64,000 bases of DNA from an uncultured Thermoguttaceae bacterium (lineage in GTDB: Bacteria > Planctomycetota > Planctomycetia > Pirellulales > Thermoguttaceae), in assembly GCA_937951625.1 (NCBI GenBank), contig CALFBP010000045.1, forward strand, positions 1 through 64,000, in the 5' to 3' direction. Under the pieces are notes generated by a model. That model was not told the origin of the DNA and did no database searches. It saw nothing but the letters and a program-made list of their open reading frames with translations. Position numbers and translations under genes: made by a program. Positions within the stretch are counted from its first letter, which is position 1; the number at the start of each line of letters is the position of its first letter. Shown here in pieces: positions 8,618-19,016 of this stretch.

Positions 8618-9508
8618 ATGTTGAAGTTTTTTGTGATTGCCGCGGTTGTCAGCTCGGCAACAAGTTCACCTGAGAATCCCGTGCTCAAGCAGCTTATCGA
8701 GCACGGGATATCGATGGGCGATGGTCAGGTGGTGAAATTGCCCCCGCCGACGATGCGCGACGGGCTGGACGTTTCGGGCCAGCAGGAGGTTTTGACCCGG
8801 ATCGCCGCCCCGAGCCGTCGCGTGGCCGATCTTGTGCGAAAGTCGGTGGTCAGTCCCTTCGTGCTCAAGTTAGACGACGCGACAGGCACGGACCCCAAAC
8901 ATCTGGTCCGCTCGATCGACTTGTGGTTCGTTGCTTACGGGCGTTTGGAGTGGTTTAGCCAGCAGGAATTCTTGCAGCGACTGGTGGAGACGGCGGAAGC
9001 AAGCAAACAAGGCCGCTTGCCCTTCGAAAAAGGCATTCTGGACCACAATGAGATGAAACGGCTGGGCTTGTCGTTCGAGGACGGTCCGGAGCGCTTGGAG
9101 CGATATTTTTTTAGTACCTTCGGCCTGTTCGATCGCGTGCTGGTCAGCGCGACCCGTCGCGTGGTCGTCACGCGAGGCCCCGAGTCGGTGGTGGTGGCTG
9201 CGGTCATCGACCCGCGGTTCACGAAATCGACCACCCACCCCAATCAGTGGCGGCCGGTGCAGCGCGACGAAGGCGGCGAACTGAAGCTCGGCCCACCCCA
9301 CGATTATGAAGCGGCCGGCTTGTATGCCAAGGTTACGCAGCTCAAGGAACCGTCGGGGGCGTTGTTCATTGAGTATCACCACGTGTTCGAGGAGCCGGAG
9401 GCCTGGTTCAAGGGCACGGCCCTTTTGCGTTCCAAGCTTCCCATGGTGGTTCAGGACGGGGTACGGAAACTCCGCCGCCGCCTGCTGGAGATAGAGAAGC
9501 CGGAATAA
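8618..9508 (+). CDS. Secreted protein of unknown function
   Basis: The 296-residue product starts with a short basic-hydrophobic signal-like segment (MLKFFVIAAVVSSATS), suggesting export. The rest is a soluble mixed alpha/beta protein containing a DLWFVAYGRLEWFSQQEFLQ segment, and it ends in a basic helix (VRKLRRRLLEIEKPE). No recognised domain, active-site motif or repeat was seen; it resembles the many lineage-restricted exported proteins of planctomycetes. ATG 8618 is chosen because it gives the signal segment; a TTG at 8576 adds 14 residues with no support. A plausible terminator (9591-9620) follows. Confidence 0.6.
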   Translation: MLKFFVIAAVVSSATSSPENPVLKQLIEHGISMGDGQVVKLPPPTMRDGLDVSGQQEVLTRIAAPSRRVADLVRKSVVSPFVLKLDDATGTDPKHLVRSIDLWFVAYGRLEWFSQQEFLQRLVETAEASKQGRLPFEKGILDHNEMKRLGLSFEDGPERLERYFFSTFGLFDRVLVSATRRVVVTRGPESVVVAAVIDPRFTKSTTHPNQWRPVQRDEGGELKLGPPHDYEAAGLYAKVTQLKEPSGALFIEYHHVFEEPEAWFKGTALLRSKLPMVVQDGVRKLRRRLLEIEKPE

Positions 9509-9590
9509 AGCTGACTGAATTCCGAATCCCCTATTTCTCCTATTCTTCCTGCTCAACAAGTGTAAACCTTTTTGTGCCCTTTTCTCGTGT

Positions 9591-9620
9591 GGGGGTTATG
9601 GGGACACCCCCTTTGTTTTG
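9591..9620 (+). terminator. Putative rho-independent terminator
   Basis: GGGGGT (9591-9596) pairs with ACCCCC (9606-9611) around a nine-base loop and is followed by TTTGTTTTG. It lies 83 bases after the preceding plus-strand gene and before the lysS promoter. Confidence 0.45.
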
Positions 9621-9665
9621 GTGCAAATTATCCCCAAAACCTAGGAGATTAATGTTCAGCCTGAC

Positions 9666-9693
9666 ATTGACGCCCAAGCCGCTTTCACTAAAA
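9666..9693 (+). promoter_or_regulatory. Sigma-70-type promoter for lysS
   Basis: TTGACG (9666-9671) and TAAAAT (9688-9693) with a 16-base spacer, 45 bases before the lysS ATG. The same two hexamers, with a 17-base spacer, precede ispE. Confidence 0.55.
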
Positions 9694-9738
9694 TGTTGCG
9701 ACTTATTGGTTTAGAAGAAAGCGATCGACCTGCGACCG

Positions 9739-11268
9739 ATGACGAAACCACGCGGCCAAGAACCGACCGGCAGCGGAGAAATGTTGGAGGCCTCGCGGCG
9801 TGAAAAGCTGCGGAAGATACAGGCCCTCGGGCTAGATCCCTGGGGCAGCCGCTTCGATGGCCATATGTCCTTGGGCGAGATCCGCGCGCTGGAAAAACAG
9901 ATCGAAATGGTTCCCGCCGGCGACTGCGAGATCGGCAAACCGCCGGAAGAACGGGGCCCCAAGGTCCGCGCCGCAGGGAGGATTTTGCTTCAACGCCGTG
10001 CGGGAAAGTTGATCTTTCTTACCATTTGGGATTGGACCGGCCGTATCCAAATCTTGATCGGCAAGGCCCAGGTCGGACCGGAGAATTGGGCCTTGGCCGA
10101 GTGCCTCGACCTGGGCGACATCATCGGGGTCGACGGCGAACTGCGGCACACGAAGACCGGGGAACTGAGCATTTTCGCCGAAAAGCTCCATTTTCTCGCC
10201 AAGGCGATCGAGACCCCGCCCTCGAAACACAAGGGGTTGGTCGACGTCGAGCTCCGCCAACGGATGCGCTACTTGGACTTGATCCATACAGAAGGAGTCC
10301 TGGAGCGGTTCCTCCGCCGCACGCGGATCGTCCAGTCGATTCGCAACACGTTGGCAGCAGAAGGATACGTGGAAATCGAAGGGCCCACGCTCCACGCGAT
10401 TGCAGGCGGGGCGGCCGCTCGCCCTTTCAAGACCCATCATAATGCCCTGGACATCCCCTTGTTTCTCCGCATCGCCCTGGAGCTGCACTTGAAACGGCTG
10501 TTGGTGGGCGGCATGGAAAGGGTCTATGAGCTCGGTCGCGTGTATCGCAATGAGGGGATCAGTCCCAAACATAATCCCGAGTTCACCATGCTCGAAGTGT
10601 ATCAGGCCTATGGCGATTACCAGACGATGATGGACCTGACGGAAAAGCTCATCGTCGAGGCGATTCGGGCCACGGGCCAAGACTTGAAGCTGACTTGGGG
10701 GGGCCGCCCGATCGACTTCACGCCGCCCTTTCAGCGGAGGACCTACGACGAGCTGCTCGCCGAAGCCACCGGCTTGGACCCGAACGATGTCGAAGCCCTC
10801 AAAGCCCTGGCTGCGCGCACCGGAATCGAGACCTCGGGCAAGCACCCGGACGTCATCAAGAACGAACTATTCGAACGCCAGGTGGCGGATCGGCTGGAGG
10901 GACCGATCTTCGTCTACGACTACCCGGCGAGCATCTGCCCGCTGACCAAGCGCAAACGGGGCCGTCCTGAAATCGCCGAGCGTTTCGAGCTCTTCGTGTG
11001 CGGCATGGAGCTTGCCAACGCCTATACGGAACTGAACGATCCCGATTTGCAGGAGGCCCTCTTCAGCCAGCAGCTTGAAGGCCTGGCCGAAGAGGAATCG
11101 ATGGCGAGGATGGATCGGGACTTCATTCGAGCCCTGCGGCATGGGATGCCGCCGGCCGGGGGCTTGGGAATCGGCATCGATCGTTTGGTGATGTTGCTGA
11201 CCGACAGCCAAAGCATCCGCGATGTGATCCTATTCCCACTTCTGCGGCCGGAGGCGGAGGTTGGGTGA
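9739..11268 (+). CDS. lysS: Class II lysyl-tRNA synthetase
   Basis: Charges tRNA-Lys with lysine in the cytoplasm. The 509 residues match the family length (about 500). An N-terminal OB-fold anticodon-binding domain covers about residues 70-160 (RILLQRRAGKLIFLTIWDW). The class II catalytic core follows: motif 1 around residues 207-219, motif 2 at about 262-286 (VYELGRVYRNEGISPKHNPE) and motif 3 near the C-terminus (GGLGIGIDRLVMLL). The ATG is 46 bases downstream of a good promoter. The stop overlaps an in-frame GTG of the next gene, but that gene's likely start is 20 bases on, so lysS and the following ABC genes probably form one transcript. Confidence 0.97.
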   Translation: MTKPRGQEPTGSGEMLEASRREKLRKIQALGLDPWGSRFDGHMSLGEIRALEKQIEMVPAGDCEIGKPPEERGPKVRAAGRILLQRRAGKLIFLTIWDWTGRIQILIGKAQVGPENWALAECLDLGDIIGVDGELRHTKTGELSIFAEKLHFLAKAIETPPSKHKGLVDVELRQRMRYLDLIHTEGVLERFLRRTRIVQSIRNTLAAEGYVEIEGPTLHAIAGGAAARPFKTHHNALDIPLFLRIALELHLKRLLVGGMERVYELGRVYRNEGISPKHNPEFTMLEVYQAYGDYQTMMDLTEKLIVEAIRATGQDLKLTWGGRPIDFTPPFQRRTYDELLAEATGLDPNDVEALKALAARTGIETSGKHPDVIKNELFERQVADRLEGPIFVYDYPASICPLTKRKRGRPEIAERFELFVCGMELANAYTELNDPDLQEALFSQQLEGLAEEESMARMDRDFIRALRHGMPPAGGLGIGIDRLVMLLTDSQSIRDVILFPLLRPEAEVG

Positions 11269-11288
11269 AATGTGGTAAAGGATTGCCG

Positions 11289-12834
<1,546 letters not shown>

Positions 12835-12842
<8 letters not shown>

Positions 12843-13863
12843 TGAGCTGGCTGAAATGTTTGCCCGGCCCGCGGCGACTTTCCGTCCCGCCGTCATGATC
12901 CGTTCCAGGGTCGCGGCAGGCACGGCGCGCGGTGAACCGAGACCGACAGCGGCCGCAACCTCCGCCCCTCCGCCCTTGGCCCCTGCGGCGGCGGATCGGC
13001 AAAGCCGCCCAACCTCGGAGGCCGACAGCACGGCGGAAAAGATCACTCCGATTTTTGAACCAAGGGCCGACCAACCCGGCCGTTCGGAACCGCCTCACGC
13101 TGTCCATGAGCCTGGTCCTACCGCCTCTCCCCACGCTGAGGCGGCTTCCCACGCCTCCCCTGCTCCGAACGATTACCAACTTCAAGCCGTAGGCTTGGCG
13201 AAAAGCTATCGCAAGGCGTCCGTCGTGATTCCGGTACTCCGCCACGTCGATTTGGGAGTTCGCCGCGGCGAATTCCTCGCCATCGTGGGCCAAAGCGGTT
13301 CAGGGAAGAGCACGCTGCTCCACTTGCTGGGCACTCTCGATGCCCCGGACGCTGGAAGTCTCTTTTTCGACGGCCAGCGGATCGACAATCTTCCCACCGC
13401 GGATCGCGACCGGCTCCGCAACCACTGTTTTGGCATGATCTTTCAGTTTTATCATCTCCTTCCCGAACTGACCACGCTGGAAAACGTGCTCACGCCGTTG
13501 ATGATCGGCAAAAGCGTGTGGCAATTTCTTCGCCGTCGTCGGGCCTATCGCCAGGCTGCGGAGCAGTTGCTTGAACTCGTGGGGTTGTCGCACCGCTTGA
13601 AGCACCGACCGAAGGAACTGTCGGGCGGGGAGATGCAACGGGCGGCGATTGCCCGGGCGTTGATCACTGGGCCCGACGTCTTGCTGGCCGACGAGCCCAC
13701 CGGAAACCTCGATCGGGCAACCGGCCAAGCGATTCTGGACCTTCTTTGCTCCTTGAATCGGCAGGAAAACCTGACTATAGTCATGGTGACTCACGATCTG
13801 GCCATTGCCGAACGAGCCAATCGCATGGTTCGCTTGGTGGATGGTCAGATCGAGGAATGTTGA
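12835..13863 (+). CDS. LolD-like ABC transporter ATP-binding protein with long N-terminal extension
   Basis: The ATPase partner of the upstream permease. The nucleotide-binding domain starts at about residue 113 and shows Walker A GQSGSGKST, the signature LSGGEMQRAAIARAL, Walker B LLADEPTGNLD and the switch histidine in VMVTHDLA. This is the LolD/MacB/FtsE type, usually 220-240 residues. Here 342 residues are predicted because of a Pro/Ala-rich, probably disordered N-terminal extension of ~112 residues. The ATG overlaps the end of the permease gene by 8 bases, and no better start is visible next to the core, so the extension is probably translated. Confidence 0.88.
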
Positions 13864-14130
13864 GAAGGTTCCGGCCGTCAGTCGCCCACTGGCAGCTATT
13901 TGTAGGTTGTCCAAAGAGTTAGGTCAGACCCCACGGGGAACGCGATCGAAGCGAATCCGCCGGAATCGGCAGGTCGGTTCCAGCGGTCAGCTAACGTCAA
14001 AAACCGCAAACAGCAATCCCCGCAGCCGTTCCCCTGCTCAGGCAGATAGCTGACATGGCAATCTGGAGGCCGTTGGTTGACCCGTGTGCCCTTAAATTTT
14101 CCCCTCCACCCCATCCCATCACGCGCTCCC

Positions 14131-14988
14131 ATGGCTCTGAAGGTCTACATCAACGGAAAACTCTACGACAAAGACGAAGCGAAGATCAGCGTCTATGACC
14201 ACGGTCTTTTGTATGGCGACGGGGTGTTCGAGGGGATTCGCAGCTACTCGGGCAAGGTGTTCCGGCTCCGCGAGCACCTCGACCGCTTATGGAACTCGGC
14301 CAAGGCCATTTGGTTGGAAATCCCCATGACCAAGGAGGAAATGGCCCAAGCGATTCACGACACGCTCTCGGCCAACGGCATCTTGGACGGCTACATCCGC
14401 GTGGTGGTGACGCGAGGCGTGGGCACCCTGGGTCTCGATCCTAACCGATGCAGCCAACCCCAGGTGATCATCATCACCGACCTCATCGCCCTGTATCCCG
14501 AGGATTACTACCGCAACGGGCTGGAGATCATCACCGTGAGCACGACGCGGAACCACCCCGCCGCGCTCAATCCCCGGATCAAGTCGCTCAACTACCTCAA
14601 CAACATTCTCGCCAAGATCGAGGGTCTTCAGGCGGGCTGCATCGAGGCCCTCATGCTCAATCACAAAGGCGAGGTGGCGGAGTGTACGGGCGACAACATT
14701 TTCGTCGTGCGTCAGGGCAGGATCGCCACCCCGCCCATCGACGCCGGGATCCTGGAAGGCATCACGCGCGATGCGGTCATCGGGCTGGCCCGCCAGTCGG
14801 GGATCGAGGTGGCGGAAATCCCCCTCACCCGACACGACGTCTATATTGCCGATGAGTGCTTCTTGACAGGCACCGCCGCCGAGGTCATTCCCGTCGTCAA
14901 GGTCGATAGCCGCACGATTGGGGACGGAAGGCCCGGCCCCATCACCCGCGACCTCATGCAACAATTCCACAAGCTCACGCGGAGTTAA
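14131..14988 (+). CDS. ilvE: Branched-chain amino acid aminotransferase (class IV PLP)
   Basis: Transfers amino groups between glutamate and the 2-keto acids of leucine, isoleucine and valine. The 285-residue product shows the class IV fold: VYDHGLLYGDGVFEGIRSY near the N-terminus, the PLP-binding lysine in RIKSLNYLNNILAKIEG (K151), and the phosphate-binding region EVAECTGDNIFVVR. The length is typical (about 285-310). D-amino acid aminotransferase and aminodeoxychorismate lyase share this fold, but the N-terminal motif and overall pattern favour IlvE. ATG 14131 aligns with the family start; an upstream TTG frame is ignored. The dedA-like gene starts 5 bases after the stop. Confidence 0.88.
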   Translation: MALKVYINGKLYDKDEAKISVYDHGLLYGDGVFEGIRSYSGKVFRLREHLDRLWNSAKAIWLEIPMTKEEMAQAIHDTLSANGILDGYIRVVVTRGVGTLGLDPNRCSQPQVIIITDLIALYPEDYYRNGLEIITVSTTRNHPAALNPRIKSLNYLNNILAKIEGLQAGCIEALMLNHKGEVAECTGDNIFVVRQGRIATPPIDAGILEGITRDAVIGLARQSGIEVAEIPLTRHDVYIADECFLTGTAAEVIPVVKVDSRTIGDGRPGPITRDLMQQFHKLTRS

Positions 14989-14993
14989 AGCTT

Positions 14994-15659
14994 GTGGATT
15001 GGATTCAATACGCTTTCGATCTGTTTTTGCACCTCGACAAGCACTTGGCCGAGGTGCTGCGCGACTATGGTACGTGGACGTACCTGATCCTGTTCACCAT
15101 CGTTTTTTGCGAGACGGGGCTAGTCGTCACGCCCTTCCTGCCTGGCGACTCGCTCCTTTTCGCAGCCGGGGCCTTGGCCGCCGTGGAGGGCCTCGGCGAG
15201 ACACTCGACCCGACCGTCCTCTTCGTCCTCCTTTCGGCCGCTGGCATCCTCGGCGACACGGTAAACTATTGGATCGGCGCCTACGTGGGGCCTCGGGCCT
15301 TCAGCGGCGACATCCGCTTCCTAAAAAAAGAGTATCTCGACCGCACCCATCAGTTCTACGAGAAGTACGGCGGCAAGACGATCATCATCGCCCGCTTTGT
15401 ACCGATCATCCGCACCTTTGCCCCGTTCGTGGCGGGCATTGGGGCGATGAATTACCGCCGCTTCATCATCTACAATGTGGTGGGCGCGATCTGTTGGGTA
15501 GGCCTGTTCGTTTACGGCGGCTACTATTTCGGCAACATGGAATTCGTCAAACGCCGCTTCTCGTTGGTGATCGTCGCCATCATCTTGATCTCGATCATGC
15601 CCATGGTGGTCGAGTTCCTTCGCGCAAGGCGCGGTAAAGAAGATTCCAAAGGCGGGTAA
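14994..15659 (+). CDS. DedA-family membrane protein
   Basis: A 221-residue polytopic inner-membrane protein of the DedA/SNARE-associated family, members of which act in membrane homeostasis and lipid-carrier flipping. The family signatures are visible: FCETGLVVTPFLPGDSLLFA with its re-entrant-loop Pro-Gly-Asp, and ARFVPIIRTFAPFVAGIGAM. There are about five hydrophobic segments and a basic C-terminus (RARRGKEDSKGG). The start is GTG, 5 bases after ilvE, so it probably depends on ilvE translation. Its exact lipid substrate cannot be deduced. Confidence 0.9.
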   Translation: MDWIQYAFDLFLHLDKHLAEVLRDYGTWTYLILFTIVFCETGLVVTPFLPGDSLLFAAGALAAVEGLGETLDPTVLFVLLSAAGILGDTVNYWIGAYVGPRAFSGDIRFLKKEYLDRTHQFYEKYGGKTIIIARFVPIIRTFAPFVAGIGAMNYRRFIIYNVVGAICWVGLFVYGGYYFGNMEFVKRRFSLVIVAIILISIMPMVVEFLRARRGKEDSKGG

Positions 15660-16098
15660 AAAAAGCTCGGTTGGGGAATTGGACGCTACCCCGGAACATG
15701 CGAAATCTGGGGTACATAACAAAATAGGGACAATGAGGACATTGTTTCGCCTTTCGCCTCACTCTTCATCTCCTCCCAGTGCGAGTCCTGCTGCTCGTCC
15801 GTCTGCTGATCGGGTAGTTGTGGCGCGGAAAGTTTCGAGGCAGAGCTTTTCGGTCTGCGATTTTCAGGCCGCCTAAGTGTCAAGCTGCTGGAAAAGCCCT
15901 CTGGCTCCAGTGTTGGTCGCCGTTTGCGATAGCCCGCTTTTCCCAATTGTATAAGATTAAATTGAACGTCTGATTGACGGGTAGCACCGATGGTGTTAAA
16001 ATCACCTCCGTCTTAGTGGGCAGTTTCATGTCCCCGGTTATTCGACGGAAGTGAAGCGGTCGGTCTCGGGAAATAGGAGTCCCGCCGGGTTCTAGAAG
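15660..16098. other. Intergenic region upstream of ispE
   Basis: About 440 bases with no supported gene. The right part is AT-richer than its surroundings and contains the ispE promoter at 15974-16002. The left part shows nothing recognisable. Confidence 0.6.
15974..16002 (+). promoter_or_regulatory. Sigma-70-type promoter for ispE
   Basis: TTGACG (15974-15979), 17-base spacer, TAAAAT (15997-16002), lying 97 bases before the ispE ATG. Confidence 0.6.
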
Positions 16099-17004
16099 AT
16101 GCACCTTCAGCAGTGCGGCGCCCAGGTCGTAGTTCACGCGCCGGCGAAGCTGAACTTGTTCTTCGAGGTGCTCGGCAAGCGTGAGGACGGATACCACGAC
16201 ATCGAGACGCTCGTCGTGCCAATCGCATGGTACGACACCCTGTACTTTGAGGGAGACGCGACGGGAAAGTTGAGTTTTCGCTGCGATCGGGTGTCGGGGC
16301 CTTGGGGTTCCGATCCGAAGTGGCTGGGCGACTTTCCAGAAGGCGATCAGAACTTGGTGGTCCGGGCCGTGGATTTGCTTTGCCGCCGAAGTGGTGTGCG
16401 GCGTGGCGGCCGGATTCGGCTGGTGAAGCGGATTCCCACGGCGGCCGGCCTCGGAGGAGGCTCGAGCGACGCTGCGGCCGCCCTGGCGGCGGCCAACGCC
16501 AGTTGGGCTCTGGGGTGGTCGTGGCAAGAGTTGGCGCAACTAGGGGCTGAACTGGGGAGCGACGTGCCGCTATTCTTCGCCAAAGGTCCGGCGATCTGCC
16601 GCGGCCGGGGAGAACGCGTGACCCCGCTTGCCGCACGGGGACCCTTGCATTTCGTCCTGGTGCGACCTCCGGCGGGCCTGGCCACGGCCGAAGTTTACCG
16701 CGCCTGCCGCCCGCCCGAGCTACCTGTCAGTCTCCAGCCGCTGCTTGACGCCTTCGAGCGTGGGCGGTTGGACGAGCTGGGAGGGCGACTCTTCAATCGC
16801 TTGGAGCCAGCCGCCCAAACCCTTTCGCCGTGGATTCGTCGCCTTCGGGAGGAGTTTCAACAGACCGATTGCGTCGGAAGCCAAATGAGCGGCAGCGGAA
16901 CATGTTACTTTGGGGTTTGCCGTCACGCGCGTCATGCCCGGCGCGTCGCGCGTCGCCTGCTAGCTCGCGGAATAGGAGTTGTCTTGGCCGTCCGAGGATG
17001 CTGA
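16099..17004 (+). CDS. ispE: 4-diphosphocytidyl-2-C-methyl-D-erythritol kinase
   Basis: IspE phosphorylates CDP-methylerythritol in the non-mevalonate isoprenoid pathway, which supplies the precursors for squalene and hopanoids made by genes elsewhere in this window. The 301-residue GHMP kinase has the N-terminal APAKLNLFFEVLGKREDGYHD motif and the ATP-binding loop PTAAGLGGGSSDAAAAL (residues 113-129). The C-terminal MSGSGTCYFGV motif is also present. Length is typical. The downstream spoVG-like gene begins 18 bases after the stop, recalling the association of ispE with spoVG in other bacteria. Confidence 0.95.
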   Translation: MHLQQCGAQVVVHAPAKLNLFFEVLGKREDGYHDIETLVVPIAWYDTLYFEGDATGKLSFRCDRVSGPWGSDPKWLGDFPEGDQNLVVRAVDLLCRRSGVRRGGRIRLVKRIPTAAGLGGGSSDAAAALAAANASWALGWSWQELAQLGAELGSDVPLFFAKGPAICRGRGERVTPLAARGPLHFVLVRPPAGLATAEVYRACRPPELPVSLQPLLDAFERGRLDELGGRLFNRLEPAAQTLSPWIRRLREEFQQTDCVGSQMSGSGTCYFGVCRHARHARRVARRLLARGIGVVLAVRGC

Positions 17005-17022
17005 AATGCAAGGAGAACCGCC

Positions 17023-17598
17023 GTGGAAATCACCGAAGTCCGCATCAAGCTTATGGAGGAGCCCGGCGAACGCCTGAAGGCCTTCTGTTCGATCACCTTC
17101 GACAACGCCTTTGTCATTCGCGACTTGAAGATCATCGAGGGAGCCAACGGTCTGTTCGTGGCAATGCCCAGCCGCAAACTGACCGCCCATTGCCCCAATT
17201 GTCATAGCAAGAATCACCTCCGCGCGGCATACTGTAACCAATGCGGGGTGCGACTCAAGGAGGGGTCGGCGCTTCGCGACAACGACGGCCGGGCACGGTT
17301 GTATGCCGATATCGCTCATCCCATCCATTCCGCGTGTCGGGAAGCAATCCAGGCCCGTGTACTCGAGGCCTACGAGCAGGAAAAAGCACGTGCCAAGCTG
17401 CCGGGCTATGTGCCGAGCTACGACGATTTCGACGAGGACGGGGCCGTAGCAGAAATCCGCGAGGAGAGCCCTCCTTCGGTGGCCCCGGCCCGCGTCCAGC
17501 CCCCAGAAAAGCCCCGTGGTCCGCATCGGCCCCCCGCCCAGCATTCCCAGAGAATCGCTTCGGAGAATAACGAGTTCGGGGCCGGCATCTTCGACTGA
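17023..17598 (+). CDS. spoVG: SpoVG-family protein with an inserted zinc ribbon
   Basis: SpoVG proteins are small RNA/DNA-binding regulators. Residues 1-52 (MEITEVRIKLMEEPGERLKA onward, including NGLFVAMPSRK) and 95-120 (ADIAHPIHSACREAIQ, then ARVLEAYEQE) match the SpoVG core. Between them, at the usual loop position, lies a Cys4 zinc ribbon: C57-x2-C60 and C71-x2-C74, from CPNC to CNQCGVRL. The C-terminal ~70 residues are acidic then Pro-rich and look disordered. Ordinary SpoVG proteins are about 85-100 residues; this one is 191. The GTG start has AAGGAG at good spacing. It is probably co-transcribed with ispE. Confidence 0.85.
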   Translation: MEITEVRIKLMEEPGERLKAFCSITFDNAFVIRDLKIIEGANGLFVAMPSRKLTAHCPNCHSKNHLRAAYCNQCGVRLKEGSALRDNDGRARLYADIAHPIHSACREAIQARVLEAYEQEKARAKLPGYVPSYDDFDEDGAVAEIREESPPSVAPARVQPPEKPRGPHRPPAQHSQRIASENNEFGAGIFD

Positions 17599-17635
17599 AC
17601 CACGTCGCGGATTCCAGCACGGGAAACAACCGCGA

Positions 17636-18526
17636 TCAAGGTGACTTGTCCCCGAACAACGTCACCCGGTATCGCAGCTCCAAGGGTTTGCCCGGCGTTA
17701 ACGTCACAGGCTGAAGCCCGGGGTACGAGACGTTCAAACAGCAGAGCTGATGCCGCATGAGCCAGCCGTTTCGCGGGTAGCCGGGGTTCGACGGTTGGTC
17801 CTCTATCCGAGCCCCAGCCGGCCGCCCCTGGTACGTCCCAGAAAGCTCCGCCCAGGCATGACGCGCCATGACGCCATCCTTTCGGGCAACGCCCTCTTCG
17901 GTGACGATGACTGGTTTTCCGCCATCGGGCCGGGCGAACTTGAAGCAGAAACCGCTGAAGCCCTTCTTGCCTTCGGACGTGCCTGCGATCTCCACAGGCT
18001 GGCGGATCGCCTCCCAACGCAGCGTGAACTCGAGCACTCGGCGTCCACCCTCGGCTCGGTGCGTAACAATCTCCACGTCTTCCTTCACGAACTTTCGGTC
18101 GCCGTCGAACCAGCCGTTTTCAACGGCAAGCCGGGCCGTCGTGTCGGTCGTTTCTCGGGCCTTCCAGGCGACGAATCGGTTTTGAAACGGCCCTTTGACC
18201 GTCCACATGTCCCCCTTCTTGCCATCCACCGTGACGTCGGTCCACGCCCAGAAGATGCCGCGATGGTGCGGATGGTCGGGATTGAAGTCGTCGGTCAGCG
18301 TCACCCCATTCGGCGCATAGACCGGATGGAGATACGACGATCGCCGCATCGATTCGGGAAAGCCCTTGCCTAAAATCATGCCGAAGTTGTAAACGAAAAC
18401 TGGCGATCCGCCTTCTGAAAGCTCCAGCCCCGTGGACGACACCTCCCGAAAGACGAACGCGCCGCGGGATTCGGCCCCAGGCAAAACGAGCGAGGCAACC
18501 AACAAGACCAAAGTCGAGTTCATCAT
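17636..18526 (-). CDS. Secreted DUF6807 (PF14100) protein
   Basis: The 296-residue product has a signal peptide (about residues 1-20) and the DUF6807 fold, a beta-sandwich formerly labelled PmoA in databases without relation to methane monooxygenase. The family hallmark DHPHHRGIFWAWTDV is at about residues 85-100, and the region GFCFKFARPDGGKPVI is also typical. These proteins are abundant in planctomycetes, often near glycoside hydrolases and oxidoreductases, and are thought to act on extracellular carbohydrates. The reaction is not known. It converges with the spoVG-like gene. Confidence 0.8.
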   Translation of the reverse strand: MMNSTLVLLVASLVLPGAESRGAFVFREVSSTGLELSEGGSPVFVYNFGMILGKGFPESMRRSSYLHPVYAPNGVTLTDDFNPDHPHHRGIFWAWTDVTVDGKKGDMWTVKGPFQNRFVAWKARETTDTTARLAVENGWFDGDRKFVKEDVEIVTHRAEGGRRVLEFTLRWEAIRQPVEIAGTSEGKKGFSGFCFKFARPDGGKPVIVTEEGVARKDGVMARHAWAELSGTYQGRPAGARIEDQPSNPGYPRNGWLMRHQLCCLNVSYPGLQPVTLTPGKPLELRYRVTLFGDKSP

Positions 18527-18931
18527 TCGTTCCTGGATGCAAGTTCACTTGAAGGAATCATGGGTTGGCCTTTCCCGTGCCCGTCCCCTTCGGAGACACC
18601 GAACAGGAGTCGAACGACGCGCCTTCACGCGGTCGGCCAACGCCCCGGGCTTCGAAAGGCTCGTCCTCCGATGAAACCTTCGTCATTCTGGCCAGCTTTC
18701 GCGAGCAATTCAAGAAACAGGTGAAGCAAAGCGGCCACCGCCAGGCTCTTGCCACCGAACCCGGCGAATGCGAAAATAACAATCCCTGAAAGGCAGGTTC
18801 TTGTTGAATCGCCAAATTTCGGGCCATAAGCTGGAACAAGAGTAGGCGATTGTTCACGGAGATCGGTCTTCGTATGTGAACGCCTACTGAAAACGAAAGA
18901 ATAGATAGCATTCGCAGCCAACTTACCGGAA
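18527..18931. other. Intergenic region between DUF6807 gene and tRNA-Leu
   Basis: About 400 bases. A short open frame (18565-18789, plus) has no family resemblance or clear ribosome site and is not called. Nothing else recognised. Confidence 0.5.
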
Positions 18932-19014
18932 GCCGGAGTGGCGGAATGGCAGACGCGCTGGACTCAAAATCCAGTGGGCTTCGGCCCATGAGGGTTCAAG
19001 TCCCTCCTCCGGTA
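18932..19014 (+). tRNA. tRNA-Leu (anticodon CAA)
   Basis: Class II tRNA. The acceptor 5' strand GCCGGAG (18932-18938) pairs with CTCCGGT (19007-19013), including one G-U pair, and the discriminator is A19014. The anticodon stem CTGGA/TCCAG encloses loop CTCAAAA, giving anticodon CAA (reads UUG). There is a long variable arm (GTGGGCTTCGGCCCAT) and a T arm GAGGG-TTCAAGT-CCCTC. CCA is not encoded. It borders an integrase remnant, consistent with use as an integration site. Confidence 0.95.
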
Positions 19015-19016
19015 CT

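Noticed and set aside
18565-18789. 74-codon open frame before tRNA-Leu
   Set aside because: No ribosome site, no family resemblance, biased composition.
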